Shown: positions 24,013 to 32,542, numbered from the stretch's first letter. The stretch is 38,412 nt of DNA from DATFMP01 sp041477795 (GCA_041477795.1 JBGOUY010000001.1:1-38412); one strand, 5' to 3'. Notes: generated by a model not told the origin, from the letters alone. Numbers and translations: made by a program.

Positions 24013-25944
24013 TCACAGCTCGCGCATCGTGGCGTAAGCCTCGCGCACGGCGGACATGATGCGGCGCGGCGCGGATGCATCGCCCAGGGCCACCACATGC
24101 GGATAGCGGCCCTTCAGCTCGCGATACAGTGTGATTTCCGGCAGGCGCTGCGTGCAGATCACCACCGCGTCGACGTTCTCCACGAAGAACGGGTCGCTGC
24201 CGTAGCGACTCTGCAGCAACACACGGCGCGGCTGGATTTCCCGGATGCGGGTGTCCACGTGGGTCTGCACGCGGTTCACCACGAAGGCGCGATGCAGCAG
24301 GTACTTGGTGTTGATCTCGATATCGGCGCCCGCAACCTCCGCATCGGTGACGTAGGTCACGCGCTTGCCCCACGTGACCAGCAGCTCGGCGGTGCCGCTC
24401 CCGGCCACGTGATACTCCTGGTCGTACACGAGCACGTGCTGGCCCAGCTCCGGCTGATCGGCAACGACCGCATCCATGTCGTGCACGTGCGGAAGCTCCA
24501 CCCCGGGCATCTGCGGCCGCGTGGGGCGAGTGCCGGTGGCCAGCACCACCACCTCGGGCTGCAAGCGTGCCACCGACTCCGCCGTCGCCAGCGTATCCAG
24601 CCGCACGTCCACGCCCAGCTTGGCGAGCTGCGTGGAGTAGAAGATGGAGATCGCGGCGAAATCCTCCCGGTTGGCCAGCATGGCGGCCAGATTGGCCCGG
24701 CCGCCCAGGGCATCGCCCCGCTCCAGGAGCGTGACCTTGTGACCCCGCAGCGCGGCCACGCGCGCCGCCTCGCAGCCCGCCGGACCGCCGCCTACGACCA
24801 CCACGGTGCGGCGCTGCGGCGCCTTGCGCAGCTTGGGCTCGGACTCGTGTCCGGCCTCCGGATTGTAGGTGCAGCCGATGGTGCGGTCGTGCCAGATGCG
24901 GTGGTGGCACTCGTTGCAGGACAGGCAGGAGCGGATGTCCTCGTGGCGGCCTTCGTGCATCTTGCGCGGCACGTCCGGGTCGCAGATCAGCGGTCGGGCG
25001 AAAGCGACCATGTCCGCCTTGCCCTCGCGGATCACGTTGCCGGCCTCCTGCTTGATCTTGCCGATGGCGATCACGGGGATTCTGCTGACCTTCTTGACGG
25101 CCGCGGCGTTCTGGATGAACGGTGTCACCTGGGAGGACGTCGTGGGGTGGATGGTCTCGATGGAGTCGAAGCCCCCGGCGCTGACCAGGTAGTAGTCCAG
25201 CCGGCCGTCGCTCTCCAGCCGCGGAATGACCTGCAGCGTGTCCTCCAGGGTCAGGCCGCCCGGCACGATCTCCTCGGCGCTCAGCTTGAGGCCCACGATG
25301 GGCTGCCTGCCGATTTTCCCACGCACCGTGTCGATGACCTCGAACAGGAAGCGCAGGCGCTTCTCCATCGTGCCCCCGTAGTCATCGCTGCGCTTATTGG
25401 CCAGCGGCGACATGAACTGCTGGATGAGAAAGCCGTGGGCCGCGTGAATCTCCACCCCGTCGAAGCCCGCCTCGATCAGCCGGGCCGCGCCGGTGCCGAA
25501 GGCGCGCACGAGCTCCTGGATCTCTTCGATCTCCATCTCGTGGGCCTGCTCCAGCCACACGGGGAAGCTGTTGGTGGGCGAAGGAGCCCATTGGGCGAGG
25601 CGGGAGTAGCCACTGTGCCACTGGCGGCCGGCGTGGATGAGCTGGCCGATCAGCTTCACGTCGTGCCGTCGCACGGCCTTGGCCACCTTGGACAGCGGCC
25701 GGATGTACCGGTCGTCGTCGATGCGCAGCGTGTTGTAGCCGAAGTAGCTGGTGGGATGGACGTGAATGCCTTCAGTGACGATCATCCCCACCCCGCCCTG
25801 GGCGCGACGCTCCAGGTAGGCCACGTTGCGCTGGGTGGCCGCGCCGTCGCGGTCACCCAGCGCAGCGGTGGTGGAGGCCATGACGAGGCGATTCTTCACC
25901 TCATGGGAACCGACCTGTATCGGCGTGAAGGCGATGTCAATCAT
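24013..25944 (-). CDS. NADH:flavin oxidoreductase, old yellow enzyme/2,4-dienoyl-CoA reductase type
   Basis: A 643-residue multidomain flavoprotein. Residues 1-330 form the FMN TIM barrel (VKNRLVMAST, QLIHAGR at 101-107, VEIHAAHGFLIQQFMSP, KRSDDYGG). Four cysteines for a 4Fe-4S cluster follow at 340, 343, 346 and 358; the middle spacing is C-x2-C-x2-C, one residue shorter than in E. coli FadH. Residues 380-643 hold the FAD/NAD(P) domain (VVVVGGGPAGCEAAR at 381-395). ATG 25944 has GGAG 8 bases upstream, and the family start IAFTPIQVGSHEVKNR follows directly. The architecture is that of dienoyl-CoA reductases, trimethylamine dehydrogenase and N-demethylases; which reaction applies is unknown. 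Confidence 0.88.
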   Translation of the reverse strand: MIDIAFTPIQVGSHEVKNRLVMASTTAALGDRDGAATQRNVAYLERRAQGGVGMIVTEGIHVHPTSYFGYNTLRIDDDRYIRPLSKVAKAVRRHDVKLIGQLIHAGRQWHSGYSRLAQWAPSPTNSFPVWLEQAHEMEIEEIQELVRAFGTGAARLIEAGFDGVEIHAAHGFLIQQFMSPLANKRSDDYGGTMEKRLRFLFEVIDTVRGKIGRQPIVGLKLSAEEIVPGGLTLEDTLQVIPRLESDGRLDYYLVSAGGFDSIETIHPTTSSQVTPFIQNAAAVKKVSRIPVIAIGKIKQEAGNVIREGKADMVAFARPLICDPDVPRKMHEGRHEDIRSCLSCNECHHRIWHDRTIGCTYNPEAGHESEPKLRKAPQRRTVVVVGGGPAGCEAARVAALRGHKVTLLERGDALGGRANLAAMLANREDFAAISIFYSTQLAKLGVDVRLDTLATAESVARLQPEVVVLATGTRPTRPQMPGVELPHVHDMDAVVADQPELGQHVLVYDQEYHVAGSGTAELLVTWGKRVTYVTDAEVAGADIEINTKYLLHRAFVVNRVQTHVDTRIREIQPRRVLLQSRYGSDPFFVENVDAVVICTQRLPEITLYRELKGRYPHVVALGDASAPRRIMSAVREAYATMREL

Positions 25945-26260
25945 GGGCTGGCTCCGGTGCTGGACAATGGGGTGTGCCCCCTTCCGGCCGCTTTGCAATG
26001 CGTCGTACAGGCTGGCGCGTGGCCTGCCGGCCCGGTCCTCGATGCCCTGCACTGCGCCTTTTCGCGATTGATGCACGCGGTTGCAAGGCGTCGCCCGGCG
26101 CTCAAGCGGGCGCTGCCGGCTGGGGGCGCCTCCAGCCAGGGCGGGAATCTGCGCGCAGGGACCTGTCGGAGCCTTCAGAACCCTGCCCGGCACTCCGGAT
26201 GAAACGGTCGGGTTCTGCCGCCGCTCGCCTGCCTGTATGTCCCACATCCGGGAAGCCGCT
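25945..26260. other. intergenic region upstream of the flavoprotein operon
   Basis: About 315 bases without a recognised gene, between the flavoprotein start and the integrase scrap. It should contain the promoter of the minus-strand flavoprotein operon, but no clear -35/-10 pair was found. Confidence 0.35.
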
Positions 26261-26761
26261 TCAAGTTTGAACGGACCGCCCGAAGGACCGGCCTACCATA
26301 AGGGGAGCGACGGCCGCCCCGACTCGCAGGCAGCCCTGCTCGTTCAGGATCGTGGACGCCATGGAGCAGAAGCCGTGCCCCGTCATGGTGTCCTTGTCGT
26401 AGCCCAGCCTGCGCAGCGCGGCGTTGATAGTGTTGGCGCTCATGGGGCGCGCTGCGCTGCGCATCCCGGGGAACACATAGCGGCCTTTGCCCGTAAGGGG
26501 ATGAAGCTCGCGCAGGATCGCCACCGCCTGCCGGGACAGGGGCACGAGGTGCGGACGGCGCAGCTTCATCTTCTGGGCCGGGATGCGCCACTCGGCCGCG
26601 TCCAGGTCGATCTCCGTCCACTCTGCATGCCGTAGCTCCCCAGGCCGTACAAACACCAGCGGTGCAAGGCGCAGGGTGCACTTGGTTGGGAGGGCTCCCG
26701 CGTAACCTTCGAGGGCGCGCAGAACGGGTGTCCCCGCCCCTATTTGCACCCCCGGATGCAA
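26261..26761 (-). pseudogene. P4-type tyrosine integrase, truncated at both ends
   Basis: The minus-strand frame covers the middle of the catalytic domain: LRLAPLVFVRPGELRHAEW with the box I arginine (about 39), EWRIPAQKMKLRRPHLVPLS, then YVFPGMRSAARPMSANTINA and TGHGFCSMASTILNEQG. In active enzymes the last motif is HGFR; here the arginine is Cys (residue 132). The frame then leaves the family, so the second histidine and the tyrosine nucleophile are missing, as is the N-terminal DNA-binding half. It is dead. It starts about 100 bases from the tmRNA-like repeat, the normal place for an integrase next to its att site. Confidence 0.8.
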
Positions 26762-26796
26762 GGGGTAGGCGCTGGACGTTGCTGGAATGAAAAGAG

Positions 26797-26833
26797 GCGC
26801 GAAACCCCGTCAATCGGGGCCTCGCGCACTTTC
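26797..26833. terminator. hairpin between integrase remnant and att-like repeat
   Basis: GCGCGA (26797-26802) pairs with TCGCGC (26822-26827), and inside it CCCCG (26805-26809) pairs with CGGGG (26815-26819). ACTTTCTT follows on the plus strand and an A-rich run precedes it, so it could end transcription in either direction. Such bidirectional hairpins are common between integrase genes and their target RNA gene. Confidence 0.45.
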
Positions 26834-26853
26834 TTGGATGGTGCTGGAAGGGT

Positions 26854-26990
26854 ATTGAGTGGATGCGGCGCGAATCGAACCCGCGTCCTATCAGGAGCAC
26901 CGCCGCTCCTGGTCTGCCGATATCAAATGCTTTCCGGGTTTGCGCCTGCGCATTTGATGGAGGCTGCGCCTCAGTTCATGCACAGCAGTT
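26854..26990 (-). repeat. att-like direct repeat, copy B (tmRNA 3'-end-like)
   Basis: On the minus strand, 26888 to 26859 reads GGACGCGGGTTCGATTC followed by GCGCCGCATCCAC. This closely matches the tmRNA 3' end of betaproteobacteria (and the GGACGCGGGTTC of E. coli ssrA), with CTCAA where CCA is expected and two mismatches in the arm. GCATTTGATGGAGGC follows at 26950. The whole block is a diverged copy of 17503-17632, about 9.35 kb away and in the same orientation. Confidence 0.6.
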
Positions 26991-27062
26991 ATACACTAGG
27001 CGGCACCGGTATCACCCAGCGTTGTGTGACAGGGCGTGCAAAAAATCGTCTGCCAACCGTGA

Positions 27063-28010
27063 TCAAGCTTCGGCCTTCACATACCGGGCGATCTGCTCGT
27101 GTGTGGCGAACCAGACCCGGTCCTGCGCGCACATGTGCTCGATGAGCGCTTCCAGCATGGCCAGTCGCGAGCGGTGCCCGATGATGTGCGGATGCAGGGT
27201 GAGTTGGAAGAGCCCCCCTTCCTGGAGCGCCATGTCGAACTCCGCCCGCCAGATTTCCAGCACGGCGAACGGCGTCGTATAGGGACGCAGTGCCGAGAAG
27301 CGATCCATGTTGAAGTAGGCGCCGTCGCTGCGGATCCACTCTGCCGGGATTTCCACAACGCCCGTGGCCTGACCGTTCTCGAGCAATTCATACGGCTCGT
27401 CGTCCGCCATCATGGACGAATCGTAGAGCAGCCCCAGCTGACGCACGACGCTCAAGGTTGCGGGGCTGAATTCAAACGAAGGCGCCCTGAGCCCCACTGG
27501 CGCAATGCCTGTGATCGATTCCAGGGTCTCAATGCAACGACGGAACAAGTCCAGTTCCACGCCGGCGGGCAGGAGGCTGTTGCGTTCATGGATCCAGCCA
27601 TGCAGGCCGACCTCGTGTCCTTCGCCCACCAATCGGCGCTGCTCGTCCGGATAGATGCTGGCAACGACGGCCGGCACGAAGAAGGTCACCGGGATGCTGT
27701 ACCTAGTCATCAGCCGCAGGATACGCGGCACGGCGACGCGCGCCCCATATTGTCCCTGGGAGAGCCGGACGGGTGCCTCGCCGCCGTCCCGCAGCTCCCC
27801 GCTCTCGTGATCGGAATCGAAGGAAAGGGCGACCGCGACGCGGGCGCCGTCCTTCCACTGGCGCGGCCGGAGCGGACGGCCGGCTCGCACGCGATCGACG
27901 ATGCCGCGCCACCTGGATTCTTCCCACGCCCAGGGCGGTGTGACGCCGGAGGGGCTGCCGCCGGGCGTTCCGTCAGCGCGTTCTGGGGTGCTCTTGAGGA
28001 TCTCAGACAT
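27063..28010 (-). CDS. polysaccharide deacetylase-fold enzyme (PuuE/chitooligosaccharide deacetylase type)
   Basis: A 315-residue NodB-fold metal-dependent hydrolase. The metal-site aspartates are in SFDSDHES (Asp65, Asp67) and the HxxxH motif is LHGWIHE (His137, His141). The RAPSFEFS motif (RxPxxxxS) and LTLHPHIIG near the end complete the site. ATG 28010 has GGAAG 8 bases upstream; a longer start adds a non-family leader. There is no signal peptide, so it acts in the cytoplasm, which favours a small amide or ureide substrate (as in PuuE-type allantoinase) over peptidoglycan or chitin. It is divergent from the sugar-type ABC operon and separated by 240 bases. Confidence 0.87.
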   Translation of the reverse strand: MSEILKSTPERADGTPGGSPSGVTPPWAWEESRWRGIVDRVRAGRPLRPRQWKDGARVAVALSFDSDHESGELRDGGEAPVRLSQGQYGARVAVPRILRLMTRYSIPVTFFVPAVVASIYPDEQRRLVGEGHEVGLHGWIHERNSLLPAGVELDLFRRCIETLESITGIAPVGLRAPSFEFSPATLSVVRQLGLLYDSSMMADDEPYELLENGQATGVVEIPAEWIRSDGAYFNMDRFSALRPYTTPFAVLEIWRAEFDMALQEGGLFQLTLHPHIIGHRSRLAMLEALIEHMCAQDRVWFATHEQIARYVKAEA

Positions 28011-28189
28011 GAATCGGCTTCCGGAGATGGGGGGTGAGCGCTCGGATTCGAGCGGATGCGGTCGCTGCACCGTGCGCGCCGTGCGTGAGGTGCGGCGGCT
28101 CTTTTCGGGATGCTCGCGCTCGGCGGGCTCCTATTTGATTCCTCGCGGCATCCATAGTCAAAGACCCGTCTGGAGTCGCCGCTAGAGCC

Positions 28190-28218
28190 TTGACATTCAG
28201 GGACTGCGCCCATAAGGG
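28190..28218 (+). promoter_or_regulatory. promoter of the CUT1-type ABC operon
   Basis: A perfect -35 TTGACA (28190-28195), a 17-base spacer and TAAGGG (28213-28218) lie 33 bases before the permease ATG at 28251. The octamer CGCTAGAG occurs on both sides of this promoter (near 28180 and 28231), in direct orientation, and could be a regulator half-site pair. Experimental support is lacking. Confidence 0.5.
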
Positions 28219-28250
28219 TAGTCTCCAACCCGCTAGAGACGTACGCGCAC

Positions 28251-29195
28251 ATGTCGGACCGGAACATCGAACACGTTGCCAAGCCGGCAGCGGAAAGCGG
28301 TGGCCGTACCAAGCGCTTGTCCGCTCCTGCCTTTGCGTTCCTGCTAAACTCCCCGGCGCTGCTGGCGATCGCCCTGCTGGTTGGCTATCCCATCGCTTAT
28401 TCGTTCTGGATCAGCCTGCATCGGTACAACCTCAAGCGCCCCAGCATTTTTCGATTCATCGGCCTGAACAACTACGTCGAGATCGTTAGCTCGCCGGAAT
28501 TCTGGAGCGCCCTGCGCATCACGGCGGAATTCACCGCGATGGCCGTGGTGCTGGTCGTGCTGCTGGCGATCGTGGTGGCGCTCCTGCTTACCGAGCCCTT
28601 TCCCGGCCGTGGCATCGTGCGCACGTTGATTCTCGTGCCGTGGGCGATTCCGCCGGTGGTGAACGGCTTGATGTGGCAGTGGATCTACGATTCCAACGTG
28701 GGAGCGCTGAACGGCCTGCTGATGAGTCTGGGACTCATCGGTGAATACCGGGGATGGCTTTCGGACCCCACCTACGCGCTGCTGGCCCTGGTCTCCGCCC
28801 ACGTCTGGAACCTGCTTCCGCTGGCGGTGATCCTGCTCCTCGCCGCCCTGCAAGGCATCCCGTCCGATCTGTACGACGCAGGGCGCGTCGACGGCTGCAA
28901 TTCCTGGAACCTTCTCGTGCACGTCACGTTGCCATGGCTCGCCCAGCCGCTGCTGGTAGTGCTGGTGCTCCAGACAATGTACGCGATCCGCGTATTTGAT
29001 GTGATTTACGTGCTGACGGCGGGAGGGCCGGGCACCACCACGACGACGCTGACCTGGCAGACCTTCCTGATCACGTTCAACAACCTCGATTTCGGGTTGG
29101 GCAACGCCTACGCCTACACGGTCAGCCTCATCACCCTGGCTCTGGCCTGGATCTATTTCCGCCTGCTGTACCGGCGGGGAGAGTTTGAGACATGA
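28251..29195 (+). CDS. CUT1-family ABC transporter permease (UgpA/MalF-like)
   Basis: A 314-residue membrane protein with six or seven hydrophobic segments. It starts in family style with SPALLAIALLVGYPIAYSFW, then FIGLNNYVEIV. The EAA loop reads LYDAGRVDGCNSWNLLVHVT then LPWLAQPL. No ribosome site of note; the ATG at 28251 sits about 33 bases after the promoter. First gene of a four-gene operon whose fourth gene encodes a hydrolase. The cargo is probably a sugar, polyol or glycoside-like compound. Confidence 0.88.
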   Translation: MSDRNIEHVAKPAAESGGRTKRLSAPAFAFLLNSPALLAIALLVGYPIAYSFWISLHRYNLKRPSIFRFIGLNNYVEIVSSPEFWSALRITAEFTAMAVVLVVLLAIVVALLLTEPFPGRGIVRTLILVPWAIPPVVNGLMWQWIYDSNVGALNGLLMSLGLIGEYRGWLSDPTYALLALVSAHVWNLLPLAVILLLAALQGIPSDLYDAGRVDGCNSWNLLVHVTLPWLAQPLLVVLVLQTMYAIRVFDVIYVLTAGGPGTTTTTLTWQTFLITFNNLDFGLGNAYAYTVSLITLALAWIYFRLLYRRGEFET

Positions 29196-30091
29196 TCCAG
29201 CGCCTGATCGTGCCCGGCACCGCAGCGAAGCGGCGGCGGCGGCGCACCGTGCTCCTGACCATCGGGGGCATCCTGGTGGCCCTGTACGTGCTAGCGCCGT
29301 TCTCGTGGCTGGTGCTGACGAGTTTCATGCACGAGCGCGAGGCGCTCTCCGTGCCGCCCCAGTGGATCCCGCAAGCGCCGACGGTGGACAACTACCTGAC
29401 CTTCTTCCACCCGACCGGGACGCGGGCCATCGTCGGCAGCCGCGCGGCGGAGCAGACGTTGCCCAGCGTCGCCAACTCGCTCATTGCGGCCACCGGCACC
29501 GCGCTGCTCAATATCGTGCTGGGCACGCTGGCCGGCTACAGCTTCGCCAGGCTTCCCTTTCCCGGCCGCACGACGCTGCTCATGCTGTACCTGGGTTCGC
29601 GCATGGTGCCCGGCATCGCGCTGATCGTTCCGCTCTACCTGGTCATCAAGACCTACAATCTTCTGGACAATCTACTTGCGCTGATGCTGACGTACCTCAC
29701 GTTCACGCTGCCATTCACGGTGTGGATGCTGAAGAGCTACTTCCAGGGTATTCCGCGCTCCCTGGAAGATGCTGCGTTGATTGATGGCTGCAACTGGTGG
29801 CGTATGGTGGCTTATGTGCTCCTGCCTATGTCGATGCCGGGTCTGGTCGCCGCTGCCATGTTTTCGTTCATGACGGCCTGGAATGACTATCTGTTCGCGG
29901 TCATCATCACATCGAGCATCGCATCGAAAACCGTTCCGGTCGTCGTCGCCGGATTCGCGACCGATGTCACCACGGAACGTACGCTGATGGCGGCCGGTGG
30001 CGTTGTCGCCGTGATTCCGCCCCTGTTGCTCGCATTCATCTTTCAACGACTGATTGTCCAGGGGCTCACATCGGGTGCCGTGAAGGAGTAA
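29192..30091 (+). CDS. CUT1-family ABC transporter permease (UgpE/MalG-like)
   Basis: A 299-residue membrane protein. Its ATG overlaps the upstream stop by 4 bases. The EAA loop reads PRSLEDAALIDGCNWWRMVA followed by LPMSMPGLV, the MalG signature, and the C-terminus LTSGAVKE matches the usual (Q)GLTAGAVKG ending. It pairs with the UgpA-like permease. No ATPase gene follows, so the energising subunit must be shared or elsewhere. Confidence 0.9.
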   Translation: MIQRLIVPGTAAKRRRRRTVLLTIGGILVALYVLAPFSWLVLTSFMHEREALSVPPQWIPQAPTVDNYLTFFHPTGTRAIVGSRAAEQTLPSVANSLIAATGTALLNIVLGTLAGYSFARLPFPGRTTLLMLYLGSRMVPGIALIVPLYLVIKTYNLLDNLLALMLTYLTFTLPFTVWMLKSYFQGIPRSLEDAALIDGCNWWRMVAYVLLPMSMPGLVAAAMFSFMTAWNDYLFAVIITSSIASKTVPVVVAGFATDVTTERTLMAAGGVVAVIPPLLLAFIFQRLIVQGLTSGAVKE

Positions 30092-30145
30092 CCCGGCCTT
30101 CACGGTCTGGCAGGATCCTCAATCTCATTCATCGAAGGAGACACC

Positions 30146-31492
30146 ATGGGCCAATCCCGAGCGAATGGCACTCGCTTCACGCGGCGGCAATTCCTCAAGA
30201 CCACGGCAATGACGGCGGCAGGGCTCGGCCTGGCAGGGGCGGGCCTGCGCTCCCGCGCGCAAGCCGCGCCATCCACCATCAGCTTTTCGGGCTGGGCGTT
30301 CGAGCCCCAGGTGGTGGAAGTCAACGTCAACCGGTTCATGGCACAGAACCCGGACGTCAAGGTGAACTACATCCCCTTGGATCTTCAGCTGTACGAGGAG
30401 AAGATGGTGGCCCTGTTCAATGCGAACTCGCAACCCGATGCCTTCTACGTGCGGGACACGGCCCTGGGCGCCTGGGTAGAGGCCGGCTGGCTGCAGCCAA
30501 TCGACGGGATGAACCGTCTCGCCGAGCTCAACGCGGACATGTACACGTACAACCTGGAGGCCATGTCCTACAAGGGCAAGCAATATGGAACGCCCTACTA
30601 TGGGGACGTTTACATCTACATTTACGACACGACGGCACTGCCCAAGGCCGGCATCAGCAATGTGCCCACGACGCTGGATGAGCTGAAGAACACCGCGCTT
30701 GCCTGCAAGAAGGCGGGGCTGTCCAATTACCCGATTCTCAAGGGGTTCAAGACCAATACCGACGGCCTGGATGAATTCTGGTCGATGGTATTCGCGTCGG
30801 GCGGCCACCTGTTCAACGAAGACTTTGAGCCGATCTACCCGGACAAGGACAAGACTTCGCTGGCGGTGCTGGAGTGGATGGTGGCCGCGATGCACGACTG
30901 GAAGATCCTGGACCCGCGGGGGCTGGAGCTGGACGAGACCCAGGCCCGCGACATCTTCGTGAGCGGTCAGGGCATCTTCACGTCTGCGGTGGGCAACGTG
31001 TTCCCGCGCGTCAACAACCCGCAGCATAGCAAGCGTGCCGGAAACATCCAGCTGATGCGCTTCCCGGGACTTACCAATACCGGCATCGGCCCGATGGGCT
31101 GGACGCGGCTCTACGCCATGAGCTCCAAGACGAAGGAGCGCGACGCCGCCTGGAAGCTCATGTTCTACATGGGCGGTAAGGACAAGGATGGGGTCTATTA
31201 TTCGGCCAAGGACTGGTACCGCAAGTACGGGGTCGGCTATTCGTTCAAGTCACTGGACAATGATGCCGACATCAAGAAGGTGCAGCAGGATGCCGGATAC
31301 GATCTCGCGGTGCGCAGCCATCAGTACAGCAACGCGCATGCCCGCGAGAATATCAAGGCCCCCTGGTACCTGGAATGGGACCGCTTCACCCAACAGCAGA
31401 TCCAGACCGTGCTGCTGAAGAAGACCTCGCCCCGCGATGCGCTCAACGCATCGGCAAAGAAGGCACGCGAGCTCAAGAAAGAGTGGAGATAG
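30146..31492 (+). CDS. extracellular solute-binding protein, family 1, Tat-exported
   Basis: A 448-residue periplasmic binding protein for the CUT1-type importer. The signal sequence contains TRRQFLK (residues 12-18), a twin-arginine motif, followed by a hydrophobic stretch and an AQA-A cleavage site near residue 36. Tat export implies folding before transport, which is uncommon but known in this family. The body has FMAQNPDVKVNYIPLDL early and an MGGKD region late, as in sugar-binding proteins. GAAGGAGA lies 5 bases before the ATG. Ligand unknown. Confidence 0.87.
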   Translation: MGQSRANGTRFTRRQFLKTTAMTAAGLGLAGAGLRSRAQAAPSTISFSGWAFEPQVVEVNVNRFMAQNPDVKVNYIPLDLQLYEEKMVALFNANSQPDAFYVRDTALGAWVEAGWLQPIDGMNRLAELNADMYTYNLEAMSYKGKQYGTPYYGDVYIYIYDTTALPKAGISNVPTTLDELKNTALACKKAGLSNYPILKGFKTNTDGLDEFWSMVFASGGHLFNEDFEPIYPDKDKTSLAVLEWMVAAMHDWKILDPRGLELDETQARDIFVSGQGIFTSAVGNVFPRVNNPQHSKRAGNIQLMRFPGLTNTGIGPMGWTRLYAMSSKTKERDAAWKLMFYMGGKDKDGVYYSAKDWYRKYGVGYSFKSLDNDADIKKVQQDAGYDLAVRSHQYSNAHARENIKAPWYLEWDRFTQQQIQTVLLKKTSPRDALNASAKKARELKKEWR

Positions 31493-31498
31493 TCGCGC

Positions 31499-32254
31499 AT
31501 GATGAACCTCTTCGAACGCACCGGCAACGCGCCGATCGTGCTGTGCGTCCACGGCTACTGCCAGTCATCGGCCTATTGGGCACCCACCGTGGAGCGGGTC
31601 GCAAAGGAAGGCGGCCATGGCATCGCGGTGGACCTGCCCGGGTTCGCGGGCTCGGCGGGTCTGCCCGGGCCCTACACCATGGAGACCTTCGCGGATGCGT
31701 TGGCGGCGCTGCTCGATGCGCGAGGCATCAAGCGCGCCGTCGTCGTGGGGGGGTCGATGGGGGGCGTCGTGGTCCAGCACTTCGCGCTGCGACACCCCGC
31801 GCGGCTGGAGCGGCTGCTAATGGTGGCGACCGGAGCCTACACCGCGGACCCCGCGGGGGCGCTGGCCAAGGCCGATCAGCTCGCGGCCGCGGCCTGGGAC
31901 GAGGACACCGTGCGGCCCATCGTCAATGGGTTTTTTCATACGCAGCCGCCACCCGAGCGCGTTGCGGAGTACCTGCGATACGCCCGGTTGGCTTCCCAAC
32001 AGGCGGCGGTCGAGGCGGGCCGCTCCAATGCACGCAACAACACCCTGGAACGGCTGGGCGAAATCAGGGTGCCCACGCTGATCATCCAGGGCCGGCACGA
32101 TACCGCCCGCACCGTGGCCCATGGAGCGGAAATGCAGGCGCGCATCGCCAATGCGCGGCTGGAGGTGCTGGAAGGCTCCGGCCATACGCCGCAACTCGAG
32201 GAGCCGGAAGCCTTTCATCGGCTGGCGTTACCCTTTCTCCTTTCCGGCCATTGA
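31499..32254 (+). CDS. alpha/beta-fold hydrolase
   Basis: A 251-residue hydrolase of the MhpC/esterase type, no signal peptide. The oxyanion motif is VHGYCQSS (17-24), the nucleophile elbow GGSMGG gives Ser86, the acid is Asp201 in GRHDTART and the base is His229 in GSGHTPQLEEP. It starts 6 bases after the binding-protein stop, so it is the fourth gene of the importer operon and probably acts on the imported compound, for example by cleaving an ester. Two adjacent ATG codons (31499, 31502) can serve as start. Confidence 0.87.
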   Translation: MMNLFERTGNAPIVLCVHGYCQSSAYWAPTVERVAKEGGHGIAVDLPGFAGSAGLPGPYTMETFADALAALLDARGIKRAVVVGGSMGGVVVQHFALRHPARLERLLMVATGAYTADPAGALAKADQLAAAAWDEDTVRPIVNGFFHTQPPPERVAEYLRYARLASQQAAVEAGRSNARNNTLERLGEIRVPTLIIQGRHDTARTVAHGAEMQARIANARLEVLEGSGHTPQLEEPEAFHRLALPFLLSGH

Positions 32255-32376
32255 TCTCACTACCCCGCTGGGCCTGGCGCCCAATGGCCCCACTTCTATC
32301 TGGCAGGCAATGGGACTGTCCCGCGCTGCCAGGAAATCGCCGAGTGCAAGCAAGCCCTGCGAACTCTCGATGGGCT

Positions 32377-32402
32377 TGGTTCCGACGGGGAGATTCGAAC
32401 CC
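32377..32402 (-). other. tRNA 3'-end-like sequence (probable att remnant)
   Basis: The minus strand reads GGTTCGAATCTCCCCGTCGGAACCA, which has a T-loop GTTCGAATC, an acceptor-like arm and a terminal CCA. The 5' side of the T-stem (CAGGG) does not pair with the 3' side (CTCCC), and no cloverleaf can be formed upstream, so it is only the last third of a tRNA. P4-type integrases duplicate exactly this part of a tRNA gene. The tRNA identity could not be settled. Confidence 0.55.
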
Positions 32403-32477
32403 TGTTGGCCGATAACACCTGTTTTTACAGTATGTTATCAGTTCGATCAGTCACATCCGCGCTACGATCTGTGTGAC

Positions 32478-32495
32478 GGTATAGCACGCTATGCC
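32478..32495. repeat. imperfect palindrome related to the 35.2-kb palindrome
   Basis: GGTATAGC and GCTATGCC arms around AC. The sequence is a close relative of the core GGCATAGCATGCTATGCC at 35.2 kb. GTGTGAC lies directly on its left and again about 13 bases to its right. The pair of palindromes flanks the ureohydrolase-M20 block. Confidence 0.4.
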
Positions 32496-32542
32496 CCGGT
32501 ATCGGCGTGTGTGACAACTCAGCCGAGGTCTCAGAATGAGAA

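Noticed and set aside
19810..26202. Very long plus-strand frames (up to about 840 codons) across the TTT and flavoprotein genes
   Set aside because: They mirror tctA, tctC and the flavoprotein on the opposite strand. The translations are low-complexity, rich in His, Gln, Arg and Asp, and lack any domain.
26859..26950. Intact tRNA or tmRNA gene at copy B
   Set aside because: The T-arm has a mismatch, CCA is replaced, and no matching 5' acceptor half could be found nearby. It is kept as an att-like remnant only.
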